A DNA stretch of 64,000 nt from Bacillus sp. EB106-08-02-XG196 (GCF_013396335.1 NZ_JABWSY010000007.1:239317-303316); one strand, 5' to 3'; shown: positions 17,779 through 27,916, numbered from the stretch's first letter. Notes: generated by a model not told the origin, from the letters alone. A program made the numbers and translations.

Positions 17779-18540
17779 TTAATTTGCTATCGTTATCGGA
17801 ATGCTTCTTTCTTCTAATTGTTTTTTAGTTTGTTCATCTATATTTGAATCGGTGATAATACAGTGAATCTTTGATACAGGAGCTATTTGTGAAAAAGCCC
17901 GTGTTCCAAATTTGCTTGAATCAACCATTAGAATGGTTTCATCTGCAATATCCATCATTTGTTTCTTCAAAAGAGCTTGTGACTCATTGAAATCACTTAG
18001 TCCCTTTTCTAGATGGACACCCTTACAAGATATAAATGCCTTATTAACGTGATACATTCCCAACGATCGTTCAGCAAGCGGACCGACATAGGATAGAGAT
18101 TGTGCCAATAAAGTACCACCTGTCGAAATCACTTTAATTTGTTCTTTTTTGCTTAGCTCAATTGCTACTTTAATGGAGTTTGTTAGGACAGTTAACGGAA
18201 TGTCCTCTAATTCCTTTGCTACATACCAAGCCGTTGTACTTGCATCTAACACAATTTGGTCGCCAGCCTCAATGGAGCGCACTGCTTCTGCCGCAATCGC
18301 TTTCTTCTCAGCAGCATTGGTAATTTCCCGTTCCAAATAAGAAGTTTCTCCATGATCCTTTTCAATACAAACTGCACCACCATGACTACGCATTAATAGG
18401 TTCTCTTTTTCAAGCTTTTCAAGATCTCGACGAATTGTTTCCTCCGTAACAGAAAAAATCTTGCTTAGCTCTGTAACACGTATACTCAACTTCTCATTTA
18501 CAAGCTCAACAATCTTTTTATGCCTTTCTGCAACAAGCAT
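17779..18540 (-). CDS. rhaR: DeoR family regulator of rhamnose catabolism
   Basis: A 253-residue DeoR-type repressor: N-terminal winged helix (MLVAERHKKIVELVNEKLSIRVTELSKIFSVTEETIRRDLEKLE) and C-terminal sugar-phosphate-sensor domain (IVLDASTTAWYVAKEL, TVLTNSIKVAIEL, STGGTLLAQSLSYVGPLAE, MVDSSKFG). In Bacillus subtilis a DeoR protein (RhaR) represses the rhaEW operon and responds to rhamnulose 1-phosphate; the position between rhaA and rhaD supports the same role. Its own promoter holds the TTTGTTT elements found before rhaD and rhaEW, which suggests autoregulation. Confidence 0.85.
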   Translation of the reverse strand: MLVAERHKKIVELVNEKLSIRVTELSKIFSVTEETIRRDLEKLEKENLLMRSHGGAVCIEKDHGETSYLEREITNAAEKKAIAAEAVRSIEAGDQIVLDASTTAWYVAKELEDIPLTVLTNSIKVAIELSKKEQIKVISTGGTLLAQSLSYVGPLAERSLGMYHVNKAFISCKGVHLEKGLSDFNESQALLKKQMMDIADETILMVDSSKFGTRAFSQIAPVSKIHCIITDSNIDEQTKKQLEERSIPITIAN

Positions 18541-18573
18541 TTGTTATTCCCCTTCCGAACGATCACCATACTA

Positions 18574-18652
18574 TTTTGTTTTTGTTGTTTTATATTTATT
18601 TTTTCTTTGTTTATATAATAAATATACCATATTTTTTTAAAAACAAACACAT
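18574..18652 (-). promoter_or_regulatory. rhaR promoter region with TTTGTTT elements
   Basis: The upstream region contains TTTTGTTTTTGTTGTTTT, CTTTGTTTATATAAT and AAACAAACAC. These share the word found before rhaD and rhaEW. They are probably operator copies for the encoded regulator. Confidence 0.45.
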
Positions 18653-18664
18653 TTTCAAAAAAAG

Positions 18665-18685
18665 AAAGACCCAACAAGGGTCTTT
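18665..18685 (-). terminator. Terminator after rhaA
   Basis: Perfect eight-base arms AAAGACCC and GGGTCTTT with a five-base loop, followed on the minus strand by CTTTTTTTG. Confidence 0.88.
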
Positions 18686-18711
18686 AATCCCTTATTGAGT
18701 CTTTTTATAAA

Positions 18712-19965
18712 TTATCGCTTAGATAAAACTTCATTCTCATAAGCTTTTACTTCTTCTAACCAAGATTCTCTTACTGGTACGCTCATTTTTTCACAGTAGT
18801 AATCCCAAACTGCACCAAATGGATAGGTTTTGAATTCTTCCATTAATGCTAGTCTTTCTGTGAAATTGCCTTCTTCTTGAAGCTGCTTTAAATATTCATT
18901 TGGTACTACCATTGCATAAAGCAGCGCTTTAATCATGTTGCGTGTACCAATTGTCCAAGCAGCAACACGGTTGATGCTGGCGTCAAAGAAATCTAGTCCG
19001 ATGATAACGCGGTCTAAGGCATCGTTACGAACAATTTCAAGTGCGATTTCTTTAAGTTCGTCATCAAGAATGACAACATGGTCACTGTCCCAGCGTACGG
19101 GTCTTGAAACGTGTAACGCAAGTTTCTCGCTAAACAAAAGCATAGAAGAGATTTTGTTTGATACAGTTTCTGTTGGATGATAGTGACCTGTATCTAGTAA
19201 ACATAATTTGTTGTTCTTCATTGCATAGTTTAGATAGAATTCGTGTGAACCAACCACATACGATTCAGAACCTATACCGAACACCTTACTTTCCACTGCA
19301 TCTAAGTTGTAATTTTCATCTGTTTCAACTGCAAAGATCTTATCCAATGATTCTTTTAATCTTTTTCTTGGAGTTAGACGATCACTAGGGATATCCTTAT
19401 AACCATCTGGAATCCAAATGTTTGTTAAAGCTGGTGTACCAAGCTCTCTTCCGAAATATTCACCAATTTTACGACTCCCAATACAGTGATTAATCCAGAA
19501 TTCACGAATTTCTTCCTTTGGATGAGAAAGTGTTAAACCATCATCCGCTTTAGGATGTGAGAATAATGTTGGATTATAATCCAATCCTAGTCCATTTTCC
19601 TTTGCCCACTTTACCCAGTTTTCAAAATGTTTTGGTTCTAGCTGATCACGCTCAACAACTTCACCATTTGTTTCAGCATAAATAGCATGAAGGTTCACGC
19701 GGTGCTTACCAGGGATTAATGATAATGCCTTCTCTAAATCACTTCTTAATTCTTCAGCGTTGGTCGCTTTACCAGGGTAATTCCCTGTTACATCAATCCC
19801 GCCTGATAGTTCGTTTTGGTTTACTTCGAATCCAGCAACATCATCGCCCTGCCAGCAATGAATGGAAATCGGTACGTTTTTGAGCTTTTCTACTACTTCA
19901 TCAACGTCTACTCCCCATTTAGCATATGCTTGTTTCGCAAGTTCAAAATTTTCTTTAATTGTCAT
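18712..19965 (-). CDS. rhaA: L-rhamnose isomerase
   Basis: A 417-residue metal-dependent aldose-ketose isomerase matching RhaA in length (E. coli 419). Typical segments are [17 protein letters not shown] near the start, [73 protein letters not shown] and [17 protein letters not shown]. It converts L-rhamnose to L-rhamnulose. It starts 21 bases after the rhaB stop with AAGGAAGGA upstream, so rhaB and rhaA form one operon. Confidence 0.96.
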   Translation of the reverse strand: MTIKENFELAKQAYAKWGVDVDEVVEKLKNVPISIHCWQGDDVAGFEVNQNELSGGIDVTGNYPGKATNAEELRSDLEKALSLIPGKHRVNLHAIYAETNGEVVERDQLEPKHFENWVKWAKENGLGLDYNPTLFSHPKADDGLTLSHPKEEIREFWINHCIGSRKIGEYFGRELGTPALTNIWIPDGYKDIPSDRLTPRKRLKESLDKIFAVETDENYNLDAVESKVFGIGSESYVVGSHEFYLNYAMKNNKLCLLDTGHYHPTETVSNKISSMLLFSEKLALHVSRPVRWDSDHVVILDDELKEIALEIVRNDALDRVIIGLDFFDASINRVAAWTIGTRNMIKALLYAMVVPNEYLKQLQEEGNFTERLALMEEFKTYPFGAVWDYYCEKMSVPVRESWLEEVKAYENEVLSKR

Positions 19966-19986
19966 GTTTATTCTTCCTTCCTTTAA

Positions 19987-21405
19987 TTAGCTGATTACCT
20001 GATGAGCAGGTAGATATTTTTTTACTTCAAATGACGCTTTAATAATCGAACGTGCTTCGTTTATACCATTGATTTCTCCAAGAGCCATTAATTGTGCTGC
20101 TATGTTGCCAATCGCTGTTGCTTCAACTGGTCCTGCATAGACTTCTTTATTGGTGACATCGGCAATCAGCTGGTTAAGCATTTCATTTTGACAGCCGCCG
20201 CCAATGACATTTATCTTTGTAAACTTCTTTTCGAAAATTTCTTCAATTTCCGTAACAGCTTCTTGGTAGCTTACTGCTAAACTATCAAACACACATTTTG
20301 CCACTTCACCAGGAGTACTTGGTACGTGCTGTTGTGTTTCAATGCAATAGTTCATGATTGCTTCAATCATATTATCCGGCTTTAGGAAACGGTCATCGTT
20401 TACATTTACTATCGCCTTATAATCCCCTGCTTCTCTTGCTAAATCCACAAGCTGTGCAAAGGAATATTCATCATTGTATTTTCGCTTCACTTCTTGGATC
20501 ATCCAAAGACCCATGATATTTTTCAAGAAGCGGTATTGGTAATCGATTCCGCCTTCATTGGTAAAATTGTAATCCAATGCCTTGGTTACACAGATTGGAA
20601 AATAGTTTTCCACTCCAATGAGTGACCATGTTCCAGAACTGATATAAATCGATTCATCTTCTTCTGGAACCGCAATAACCGCTGAGCCTGTATCATGTGT
20701 TGCTGGAAGAATAACTTGAAGGTCAAAACCAAGCTCTGTAACAAGTTCCTTTGAAAGTGACCCAAGAATCGTTTTTGGAGTTTTGATTTCTTGAAACATT
20801 TCTTTATTAATCCCGAGAATATCTAATAACTGCCCATCCCAGTGTTTCGTGAAGGCATTTACCAGCTGTGTAGAGGTGGCATTGGTGTATTCATTTGCCT
20901 TTTTACCAGTAAGTAAATAATTGAAATAATCCGGAATCATCAAAAATGATTTTGCTTTTTGTAGAATCTCAGGATTATTTTTTTTGATAGAAAATAATTG
21001 ATAGATTGTATTAAACTTTTGAAACTGAATGCCTGTTTCGAGGTAAAGTCTTTCTTTTGAAAAAAGCTCAAAAACCTCTTCCATAATCCCGTCTGTGCGA
21101 GGGTCACGATATGAAACTGCATCGGTTAGTGGCTGATCTTTTTCATCTAATAACAAAAAGTCAACGGCCCATGTATCAATTCCAATGCTGTCAGGCTTTA
21201 TGCCCATTTCCTTACACCTTTTCAGTCCATTTTTGATTTCTTGAAAAAGTTTAACCTCTTCCCAGCAAAAGGAATCCCCTTTTTTCACGATTTTATTTTC
21301 AAAGCGATGAATTTCATCTAGTTTTAATAGACCATCTTCAAGATATCCCAATATAAGTCTTCCACTTGATGCACCGATGTCGACGGCTATACTGTATTTT
21401 GGCAT
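19987..21405 (-). CDS. rhaB: Rhamnulokinase
   Basis: A 472-residue FGGY-family sugar kinase. YSIAVDIGASSGRLILGYLED is the N-terminal phosphate loop; IDTWAVDFLLLD and PATHDTGSAVIAVP carry substrate and catalytic residues, and INVIGGGCQNEMLNQLIADVTNKEVYAGPVEATAIGNIAAQL is the adenosine loop. It phosphorylates L-rhamnulose at C1. I start at the ATG at 21405, eight bases after AAAGG; ATG 21411 and GTG 21414 are too close to that site. No mutarotase gene (rhaM) is nearby. A cre box lies just upstream. Confidence 0.95.
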   Translation of the reverse strand: MPKYSIAVDIGASSGRLILGYLEDGLLKLDEIHRFENKIVKKGDSFCWEEVKLFQEIKNGLKRCKEMGIKPDSIGIDTWAVDFLLLDEKDQPLTDAVSYRDPRTDGIMEEVFELFSKERLYLETGIQFQKFNTIYQLFSIKKNNPEILQKAKSFLMIPDYFNYLLTGKKANEYTNATSTQLVNAFTKHWDGQLLDILGINKEMFQEIKTPKTILGSLSKELVTELGFDLQVILPATHDTGSAVIAVPEEDESIYISSGTWSLIGVENYFPICVTKALDYNFTNEGGIDYQYRFLKNIMGLWMIQEVKRKYNDEYSFAQLVDLAREAGDYKAIVNVNDDRFLKPDNMIEAIMNYCIETQQHVPSTPGEVAKCVFDSLAVSYQEAVTEIEEIFEKKFTKINVIGGGCQNEMLNQLIADVTNKEVYAGPVEATAIGNIAAQLMALGEINGINEARSIIKASFEVKKYLPAHQVIS

Positions 21406-21422
21406 TAACATCACCTTTCCAT

Positions 21423-21436
21423 TGGAAACGCTTACT
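21423..21436 (-). promoter_or_regulatory. cre box before rhaB
   Basis: TGGAAACGCTTACT fits the CcpA consensus. It lies between a likely TAAAAT -10 box and the start codon, a roadblock position. Confidence 0.6.
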
Positions 21437-21515
21437 GATATCTTTATTTTACTAGAAAAATATGTTTTTCCTATAACGTGATTCGACTAATATATTGTCC
21501 TTATTTGCACAAAAA

Positions 21516-21547
21516 AAGGAGATCTTTCGAATTGAAATAATCTCCTT
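21516..21547 (-). terminator. Terminator after the membrane protein gene
   Basis: Arms AAGGAGAT and ATCTCCTT with a 16-base loop, followed on the minus strand by seven T. Confidence 0.75.
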
Positions 21548-21554
21548 CCTTCAT

Positions 21555-22163
21555 TTATTCAGTTATGAGTGAAAAAAACTCATTGATTTGCTTCAAATTT
21601 TTTGTATTACTAGGGACGCATAATACCTTATTTTCATCCAACTTTAATGGAGTCAAAAAATTAATGTCCGAGGTGCTAATTCCATAAACTTCTTCATTAG
21701 AAGTTAATACTTTATTGATTCCCTTAAAATCATTTAGTGCTAACAATGAATTTTGCTGGGATGATATTTCCTCAAAAAGTTCTTTATCAACAATCAGCAA
21801 ATCAATAGATCCTGTAGTAATTTGTGCGGTCATTTTTTGCAGCCCTGCTTGGGAAGCCGGGTCTGGGCTTGATTTATCATAGGATAAAGTTTCGATATAA
21901 ACTTCTTCATCTGCTTTGTCAATTACTAACTCATTTGTTAATTGTTCTTGTAATTGAACCACACCTTCTGTATTTACCCCTTGTCCAATAATGGTCATAT
22001 TTAAGGCAACTTCTTTTTTCTCACCGATACTACTAATAAATGAAATTAATAAGATGATTGCAGCAATTGTTCCTATGATATGAAACTTGTAATAGTCCCA
22101 GATATATGCCATTTTTTCTTTTTGACTCATGGGTGCAAGGATTGCTTTGATGTTTTGCTTCAA
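21555..22163 (-). CDS. Membrane-anchored protein of unknown function
   Basis: A 202-residue protein if started at the TTG at 22163, which has GGGAG nine bases upstream; the longer frame to 22202 starts at another TTG with no ribosome site. A short cytoplasmic N-terminus (APMSQKEKMAYIWDYYKFHIIG) leads into one membrane helix (TIAAIILLISFIS), then an extracytoplasmic domain with GSIDLLIVDKELFEEI, which vaguely recalls periplasmic-binding folds. It lies between rhaB and the secreted lyase, each with its own signals, so its link to pectin use is only positional. Confidence 0.65.
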   Translation of the reverse strand: MKQNIKAILAPMSQKEKMAYIWDYYKFHIIGTIAAIILLISFISSIGEKKEVALNMTIIGQGVNTEGVVQLQEQLTNELVIDKADEEVYIETLSYDKSSPDPASQAGLQKMTAQITTGSIDLLIVDKELFEEISSQQNSLLALNDFKGINKVLTSNEEVYGISTSDINFLTPLKLDENKVLCVPSNTKNLKQINEFFSLITE

Positions 22164-22280
22164 TAGTTGTTTCTCCCTTCCATGACGGATTGTCGCTTTC
22201 AAATGATAGTTAAATATAATTTTAGTATAAAAAAACTTATAATACCACTGGTAGCTGCTTCAAAAAAACAGTAATCCAAT

Positions 22281-22316
22281 ACAGGGCCCATAGGATAACA
22301 ACACTTTGGGCCCTGT
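22281..22316 (-). terminator. Terminator after the secreted esterase-lyase gene
   Basis: Ten-base arms ACAGGGCCCA and TGGGCCCTGT enclose a 16-base loop just past the stop codon. A T run follows about 15 bases further on the minus strand. Confidence 0.7.
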
Positions 22317-22322
22317 TTACTA

Positions 22323-25300
22323 TTATTTTTTCAAAACTTCAGCAAATTTGATTAGCATTTGCACTTGATTCTCTGTGAAGTCTTTATTTGTTTTTGCTTT
22401 CAATTGGTTGATATAAGCATTTAGCTGTCCATCTCTTGCATCCTTATTGCCTTTTTCCTCAGAAGCTTTAGCTGCTTCCAGTTTAGCATTTAATGCCTCC
22501 AAGATGCTACTATTGCCCTTTGATTCAGTTAGGAACAACTGTGTAAGTTTTCCAAGACTATCAAAATCAACAACGACATTAATCGTAACGGATTTGGTCG
22601 ATTTATTCCCAGCAATGTCTACTGCCTCTGCATTGAAGGTATGGTTTCCTAATCCAAGCTCATAAGCTGGTACCGAAACATCCTCACAAGTTGAGGAGGC
22701 AACTCCCGATAAATCATCTGCTGCCTGACAAGTAATAGTAACAGGTTGGTCCACGTTGAATACTGTTCCATCCTCAACCGAGAAAGTAATTTCTGGAGCA
22801 GTTTTATCAATGTTAATCTTAAATATTTTCTTCGGTTCGATGTTACCACTCTGGTCGATACTCCAATATTCTAGAACATGTTTGCCATCTTCTGTAATGG
22901 TAACTGTTCTGCCTTCTTGGTCAGCAGAACCATTTAATGAATAATAGGTTGTTTTAATGCCAGATTGATAGTCATATCCAGTTAAATTTACTGTTACTGT
23001 ACTATTATACCAGCCTGCCTTTTCTGTCCCTATTACCTCATATTCTGTTTCCGGCGCATTCACATCCGGTATTTCCACTACATCAATACTTGGTACCGGT
23101 GGCTTTGACATGCCTGTTCCAAGGAAAAAGCTAGTATTCGGCGGCTGGTTATAACCGACGTTTTGCCAGGCAATCGATAATCGATACTGAGGGTCATGCA
23201 TTAGGGTGTAAATTCGATTATCTGTTTCTTCAGTTGTCATGTACACCCTTAGGGAACTGCTATCATCCGTTCTCCAGATAATCTCTTCTCTCCAGTCACC
23301 AAACAAATCAGCTTGTAGGACAGGATTTCCTTTTGTTCCGTTATTAGATTGTGTTCCATCAGCGGTTAGGATATTTACTAGCTTACTATTTTCATAATCC
23401 CATTTGTCGATCGTTCCTACACCTGTCGCTGTATCCTCATCCCACTTATGGTCAACTAGTTCGCGGGATAAGTCTCCGTCCCACCAAATCGCAAAATTGC
23501 TGGAAGGAATGTTGTCGGAAATTTTTTTACCTTTTGCTGTATGAATTCCGCCTTCCTTACTGTTCCAAGCACCTGAGATTGCCCATGCTTCTGCCCCCTC
23601 ATACCTTGGGTCAACGTCAGCAGACACTCCGCGGCCCGTATCCTGTCCCGTTTTCACACCCCATAGGATATCACCCGTTTCCGCATCGCGCATGTCATAT
23701 CCATATGGCCCTTCTTTATGCTCTTGTACAGCAAATACCTCAAGACCTGGTCTAGTTGGATCAAGATCACTCACATGCTGCGCATCTCCATGACCTAAAC
23801 CAGTTGTATATAAACCTTTGCCATCATCATCTATTACTGCTTGACCGTAAACGATTTCATCTTTACCGTCCTTATCGACATCAGCTACACTTACGTTATG
23901 ATATCCCTGACCTGCATAGTCTCGATGCTCTTCATCATTTGAATCGAAAACCCACTGTTTTGTTAGTTTTCCATCTTTAAAATTGTAAGCAGCAAGCACA
24001 CTTCTTGTATAATACCCACGTGCCATAACAATGCTAGGAGTTTCGCCATCTAAATATGCAACAGCTGCAAGGAAACGATCTACACGATTTCCATAGGTAT
24101 CACCCCAGGCACCTACGTCACCACGAGCTGGTTCATAATCCGTAGTATCTAGTGCTTTTCCAGACTCTCCATCGAATACCGTCAAGTACTCTGCACCCTG
24201 CAGAACATAACCTGTACTGTTACGATGGTCAGCATCTGCTCGGCCGATTATAGTTCCCAGTCCGTCTTTCGTTCCATCTGCCGTTTTGAAAATAATCTCT
24301 GATCTGCCATCCCCATCAAAATCATAAACGAGGAATGGTGAGTAGTGGGCACCTGCACGGATATTTTTACCTAAATCAATGCGCCACTTTAAGGTACCAT
24401 CCATTTCATAGGCATCTACATATACATTTCCTGTATAGCCTGCTTGCGAGTTATCCTTTGAATTGGTTGGATCCCACTTTAACACCAATTCATATTCTCC
24501 ATCAGCATCTAAGTCACCGATACTTACATCATTTGCCCGGTATGAATATGGATCGCCAAGTGGTGTCACCCCGTCCGCTGGTTTTTGAAGAGGAATATCC
24601 AAATAATTTTGATTCAATACCTTCGTTGTATCCTTCGATTTTCTTTCTTTACCATCCATTACTGCACGAACTTCATAGGTTGATTCAGCTTTTCCATCTT
24701 TATCAACATAATTAGTGCTAGTTGTAATTGGTTCAGAATTAATCTTGTCACCATCACGGTAAACGTTAAAGCTAATACTTTCAGAATCTGTTCCGAGCAT
24801 TCTCCAGCTGACAAAAACACCTTCTTCAGTTTTCATCGCAACTGGAGCACGCTTCAAGTCTTCCATTTGTCTTTTTAATTTCGTTACTGCAGGAGTCTCT
24901 AGGACTTCAGAGAGTTCGGAAATACCACCTGCATTAACAGCAGCAACCTTATAAAAGTAAGGAATCGTTGTTAATACGGTCTCGTCTTTATAAGAATTTT
25001 TTTTGGTTTTACCGATAAATTCGTATGTTCCATTCACCTTCCTCGTACGGTACACATTATACGTAATTGCACCCTCTACCTGATCCCAGCTAATTGTAAG
25101 GTCACTCTTATTTACATCACCAACCTGTAGGTTATCTGGTGCATCAGGAACTGGCTGTGATGGATCAACCATTACCACTTTTAGCGGAAGTGAGGGATCT
25201 GTTTCAACATCGGCATTATCTATGGTCGTAGCAACATACTCATATTCCATTCCTACATCCACAGTCTTATCAGTAAAGGATGTTGTAGTGGAGCTGCCGA

Positions 25301-27395
25301 CCACTGTAAAGTCCCTAGTCCCGACCACTTTCCGGTAAATATTATATTTTACCGCATCCTCAACGGCTTTCCATGATAGAATGACAAATGGATTTTCAGC
25401 TTCTAATGATTTCTCATCCACTATAAGTTCGGACGGAGCGATTAAAATTGGGGTGATTTCTACACCATTAACAATTCCTGTTGAACCACCGAAACTAAAA
25501 TTCATTTGACCATCTTTAACAGAAACTTGAGAAACAACTTTGGTTGTAAAGTTATTTCTAGAGGCAGAAATTTGCCCATAATCCTGACCTTCTACTGCCA
25601 AAGTTGTTCTTGCACTTCCAGTCATATCGCCAACATAGACTTTTAGCGCATAAAGACCGTTTGGCACATCAACCTTAAATTTCCATCCGACGTTAAAATA
25701 ACCCAGCCAGTCACGAATAACGTCTCCACCTGTACTGCGGTCTCGGCCAATCATACCAGTTGAATCAACAATTCCATAACCTCGTTCAGCAGTATATATG
25801 GTAGAGAGATTGACTCCTGTGTAACCTTCGGCTATTGGACTCCCGGCTAAACCGAAGTCGAATTTTAGGGTTGCTTTCTTCGTTGTAAACTGTATTGCAT
25901 CCGAATATTCGGATTCACCCTTTCCATTTAAAGCAGAAACAACAACATCGTATGCTAGACCTTCTTCCATCCCCGTTACATTCAGTCTAGGCAGGGTGGA
26001 GGTACCAACTAATTTATAATCACTATCTATTGAAAGCTTTCGATATACCTTGTAGATATCTGCTCCGTCTACCTCTTTCCATGTAATTAGGGCACCCGCA
26101 TTACTTACACTGCTTGCAGTCACATTGGCTGGTTTAGCAGGCAGATTGTCCGGTGGGTCTATACCCGTAACATACTGAGAAAGCGGAATATTCAGATTTT
26201 TTATTTCATCTGAAACCAACCTTGCAAGCTGAATGGCTCCATATTCTTGAAAGTGAGTATTATCTTGGGATCCATTAGGGAATGCACCATAAACACCTGG
26301 GTCTGTATGTAAAAATACTGAAAGACTACCTTCAGGCCCAATGGTATCGTAATAAGCAACACTGCGTGAACTTAAATCGACAACTTCGACATCCATTTCT
26401 GCTGCTACTTCCTTCATGCCCTGAACATACTCTGGGAAGCTGACATTAAACTTTCCAGTAGTTGGATTAAAATCACGTCTGCCAACCGGGGTTACCAGAA
26501 TTGGAATCGCTCCACGTTGACGTGCACCGTTTATATAGGTTTTTAGGTAATTTTTGTAATCTGGTACAGATGCATAACGTTCAGGAACACTGATCGTTGC
26601 ATCATTATGACCAAACTGAATTAAAAAGAAGTCATTTGGTTTGATTTCTCTTAGGATGTTATCCAAACGTCCTTCATTAATAAACGTCTTTGTACTTCTC
26701 CCGCCAATAGCATGGTTTTTAAAGAGTACATCTGAGCTGAAAAAGCGAGGAATCATTTGACCCCATCCGGCTTCAGGTCTCCAATATTCATCATAGGTCT
26801 GGACCGTTGAATCCCCTGCAATATAAACCGTTGGCAGTTCTCCAGCAGTTCTATTTGGAAGTTTCTCAATCATTATCCCGTTTACTTTTGAAGCAGCACC
26901 GGTAAATTCAAAATTTAATTGTTCATCAATTAGTGAAATCTCAAACTCACGTTCAATATAATTACCTTTTAATATCGAGGCATTTTGAACTTTTTGAATA
27001 TTTTCTGCCTTAATGCCCACTTCAGTTGCTTCTGCCTCGTCACCTGCTAAGACAGTTACCGAATAATCGCCATTTGGCAGATCCACTTTAAAGGAGGTCT
27101 CAGTTGTCGAAATAAAATCTGATTTCAAGGGGTCTGATGTTGCACGATCTGTTGAGGTTACCTTGGAGATATCAGCGAAACCGTAGCCTGTTTCTGCCGA
27201 ATAAGCTGTGTCTGAAGAAACTTTAGTATAGCCGTCCATTACGGAACTTGTGGGTGTTCCAAAGTCAAACTTTTTTAATAGTAATGGTTCTGCCTCCTCT
27301 GCTTGAATTGGCACTGCAGGTAAAGAGGTTAAAATTAACAATAGACTTAGAATAACTGCAAAAAACTTGCTCTGTTTTTTTCTTTTAATCTTCAA
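22323..27395 (-). CDS. Secreted rhamnogalacturonan acetylesterase - rhamnogalacturonan lyase fusion
   Basis: A 1690-residue exported enzyme. In order: signal peptide (1-32); a malectin-like module (about 38-180); an SGNH esterase of the rhamnogalacturonan acetylesterase type (about 188-405) with Ser196 in AGDST, GGRS, FGHND (261-265) and the Asp378-His381 pair in DNTH; a fibronectin III domain (about 420-505); a second malectin-like module (508-650); two more FN3 domains (653-840); a PL11-type rhamnogalacturonan lyase propeller (about 843-1450, with calcium-type DLDADGEYE and DFDGDGRSE loops); Ig-like repeats; and a C-terminal FIMAH-like module. It would deacetylate and cut the rhamnogalacturonan I backbone outside the cell. 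The start is TTG with GGAGG seven bases upstream. Confidence 0.9.
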   Translation of the reverse strand: MKIKRKKQSKFFAVILSLLLILTSLPAVPIQAEEAEPLLLKKFDFGTPTSSVMDGYTKVSSDTAYSAETGYGFADISKVTSTDRATSDPLKSDFISTTETSFKVDLPNGDYSVTVLAGDEAEATEVGIKAENIQKVQNASILKGNYIEREFEISLIDEQLNFEFTGAASKVNGIMIEKLPNRTAGELPTVYIAGDSTVQTYDEYWRPEAGWGQMIPRFFSSDVLFKNHAIGGRSTKTFINEGRLDNILREIKPNDFFLIQFGHNDATISVPERYASVPDYKNYLKTYINGARQRGAIPILVTPVGRRDFNPTTGKFNVSFPEYVQGMKEVAAEMDVEVVDLSSRSVAYYDTIGPEGSLSVFLHTDPGVYGAFPNGSQDNTHFQEYGAIQLARLVSDEIKNLNIPLSQYVTGIDPPDNLPAKPANVTASSVSNAGALITWKEVDGADIYKVYRKLSIDSDYKLVGTSTLPRLNVTGMEEGLAYDVVVSALNGKGESEYSDAIQFTTKKATLKFDFGLAGSPIAEGYTGVNLSTIYTAERGYGIVDSTGMIGRDRSTGGDVIRDWLGYFNVGWKFKVDVPNGLYALKVYVGDMTGSARTTLAVEGQDYGQISASRNNFTTKVVSQVSVKDGQMNFSFGGSTGIVNGVEITPILIAPSELIVDEKSLEAENPFVILSWKAVEDAVKYNIYRKVVGTRDFTVVGSSTTTSFTDKTVDVGMEYEYVATTIDNADVETDPSLPLKVVMVDPSQPVPDAPDNLQVGDVNKSDLTISWDQVEGAITYNVYRTRKVNGTYEFIGKTKKNSYKDETVLTTIPYFYKVAAVNAGGISELSEVLETPAVTKLKRQMEDLKRAPVAMKTEEGVFVSWRMLGTDSESISFNVYRDGDKINSEPITTSTNYVDKDGKAESTYEVRAVMDGKERKSKDTTKVLNQNYLDIPLQKPADGVTPLGDPYSYRANDVSIGDLDADGEYELVLKWDPTNSKDNSQAGYTGNVYVDAYEMDGTLKWRIDLGKNIRAGAHYSPFLVYDFDGDGRSEIIFKTADGTKDGLGTIIGRADADHRNSTGYVLQGAEYLTVFDGESGKALDTTDYEPARGDVGAWGDTYGNRVDRFLAAVAYLDGETPSIVMARGYYTRSVLAAYNFKDGKLTKQWVFDSNDEEHRDYAGQGYHNVSVADVDKDGKDEIVYGQAVIDDDGKGLYTTGLGHGDAQHVSDLDPTRPGLEVFAVQEHKEGPYGYDMRDAETGDILWGVKTGQDTGRGVSADVDPRYEGAEAWAISGAWNSKEGGIHTAKGKKISDNIPSSNFAIWWDGDLSRELVDHKWDEDTATGVGTIDKWDYENSKLVNILTADGTQSNNGTKGNPVLQADLFGDWREEIIWRTDDSSSLRVYMTTEETDNRIYTLMHDPQYRLSIAWQNVGYNQPPNTSFFLGTGMSKPPVPSIDVVEIPDVNAPETEYEVIGTEKAGWYNSTVTVNLTGYDYQSGIKTTYYSLNGSADQEGRTVTITEDGKHVLEYWSIDQSGNIEPKKIFKINIDKTAPEITFSVEDGTVFNVDQPVTITCQAADDLSGVASSTCEDVSVPAYELGLGNHTFNAEAVDIAGNKSTKSVTINVVVDFDSLGKLTQLFLTESKGNSSILEALNAKLEAAKASEEKGNKDARDGQLNAYINQLKAKTNKDFTENQVQMLIKFAEVLKK

Positions 27396-27473
27396 AAAAC
27401 TTCCTCCCCGCTAACTCTTTTTTTCAATTGGCTGTGTTAAAGCTGAATGTTGATTTTACTGTGTTTGGAAAAT

Positions 27474-27657
27474 AAGCGGAGAAATTCCGTTTAAATTGGG
27501 AAATTCCCATATTTCCTTCATAATAAGCGGAGTTTTTCCGCTTAAGGTATCCAAAATCATTAGATTTTGTCTTATTTAAAGCAGTTAACCGGAATATTTC
27601 CGCTTATATCGGCTTCTTAAGGTTCCTTTTCTACATTAGCCGGAAATTGTCCGTCTA
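27474..27657. repeat. Array of four degenerate AAGCGGA...TCCGCTT hairpins
   Basis: Four quasi-palindromes at 27474-27492, 27524-27544, 27587-27605 and 27637-27657 share the form (AAG)C(C/G)GGA-N4-5-TCCG(C/T)TT. The second is nearly perfect. Start-to-start spacing is 50, 63 and 50 bases. They fill the upstream region of the secreted lyase gene, within the 562-base gap 27396-27957, and are not followed by T runs. Whether they are dispersed repeats or regulatory is unknown. Confidence 0.65.
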
Positions 27658-27762
27658 TGAATGATCAACCCTACACGAAAATCAACAATGAATCATAACA
27701 CAGCCTTTCAATTAAATACTCATTTGGTTTACTCCTGAAAATCATCTCCTCTTCTACTAATT

Positions 27763-27778
27763 TGGTAACGTTTTCACT
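27763..27778 (-). promoter_or_regulatory. cre-like box upstream of the secreted lyase
   Basis: TGGTAACGTTTTCACT, read on the minus strand as AGTGAAAACGTTACCA, matches the cre consensus. It is about 370 bases before the lyase start codon. A long leader, or a promoter between the hairpin array and this site, is implied. Confidence 0.45.
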
Positions 27779-27916
27779 TGTATAATAGCTGGATTTACTA
27801 CCTTTTAGTTAGATAGAAATCAGTCAATAATGTTTAAAATTCAGTGCTGGGCAAAAAATGTGTATTTTTACCTACTACTTATTGAGTGCTTGAAAAACAT
27901 AGCAGGTATTGAAAAG

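Noticed and set aside
23351..24715. Open frames on the plus strand (23351-23755, 23756-23980, 24335-24715)
   Set aside because: They lie antisense to the secreted lyase, have no ribosome sites and show low-complexity His/Leu/Pro-rich composition typical of reverse frames.
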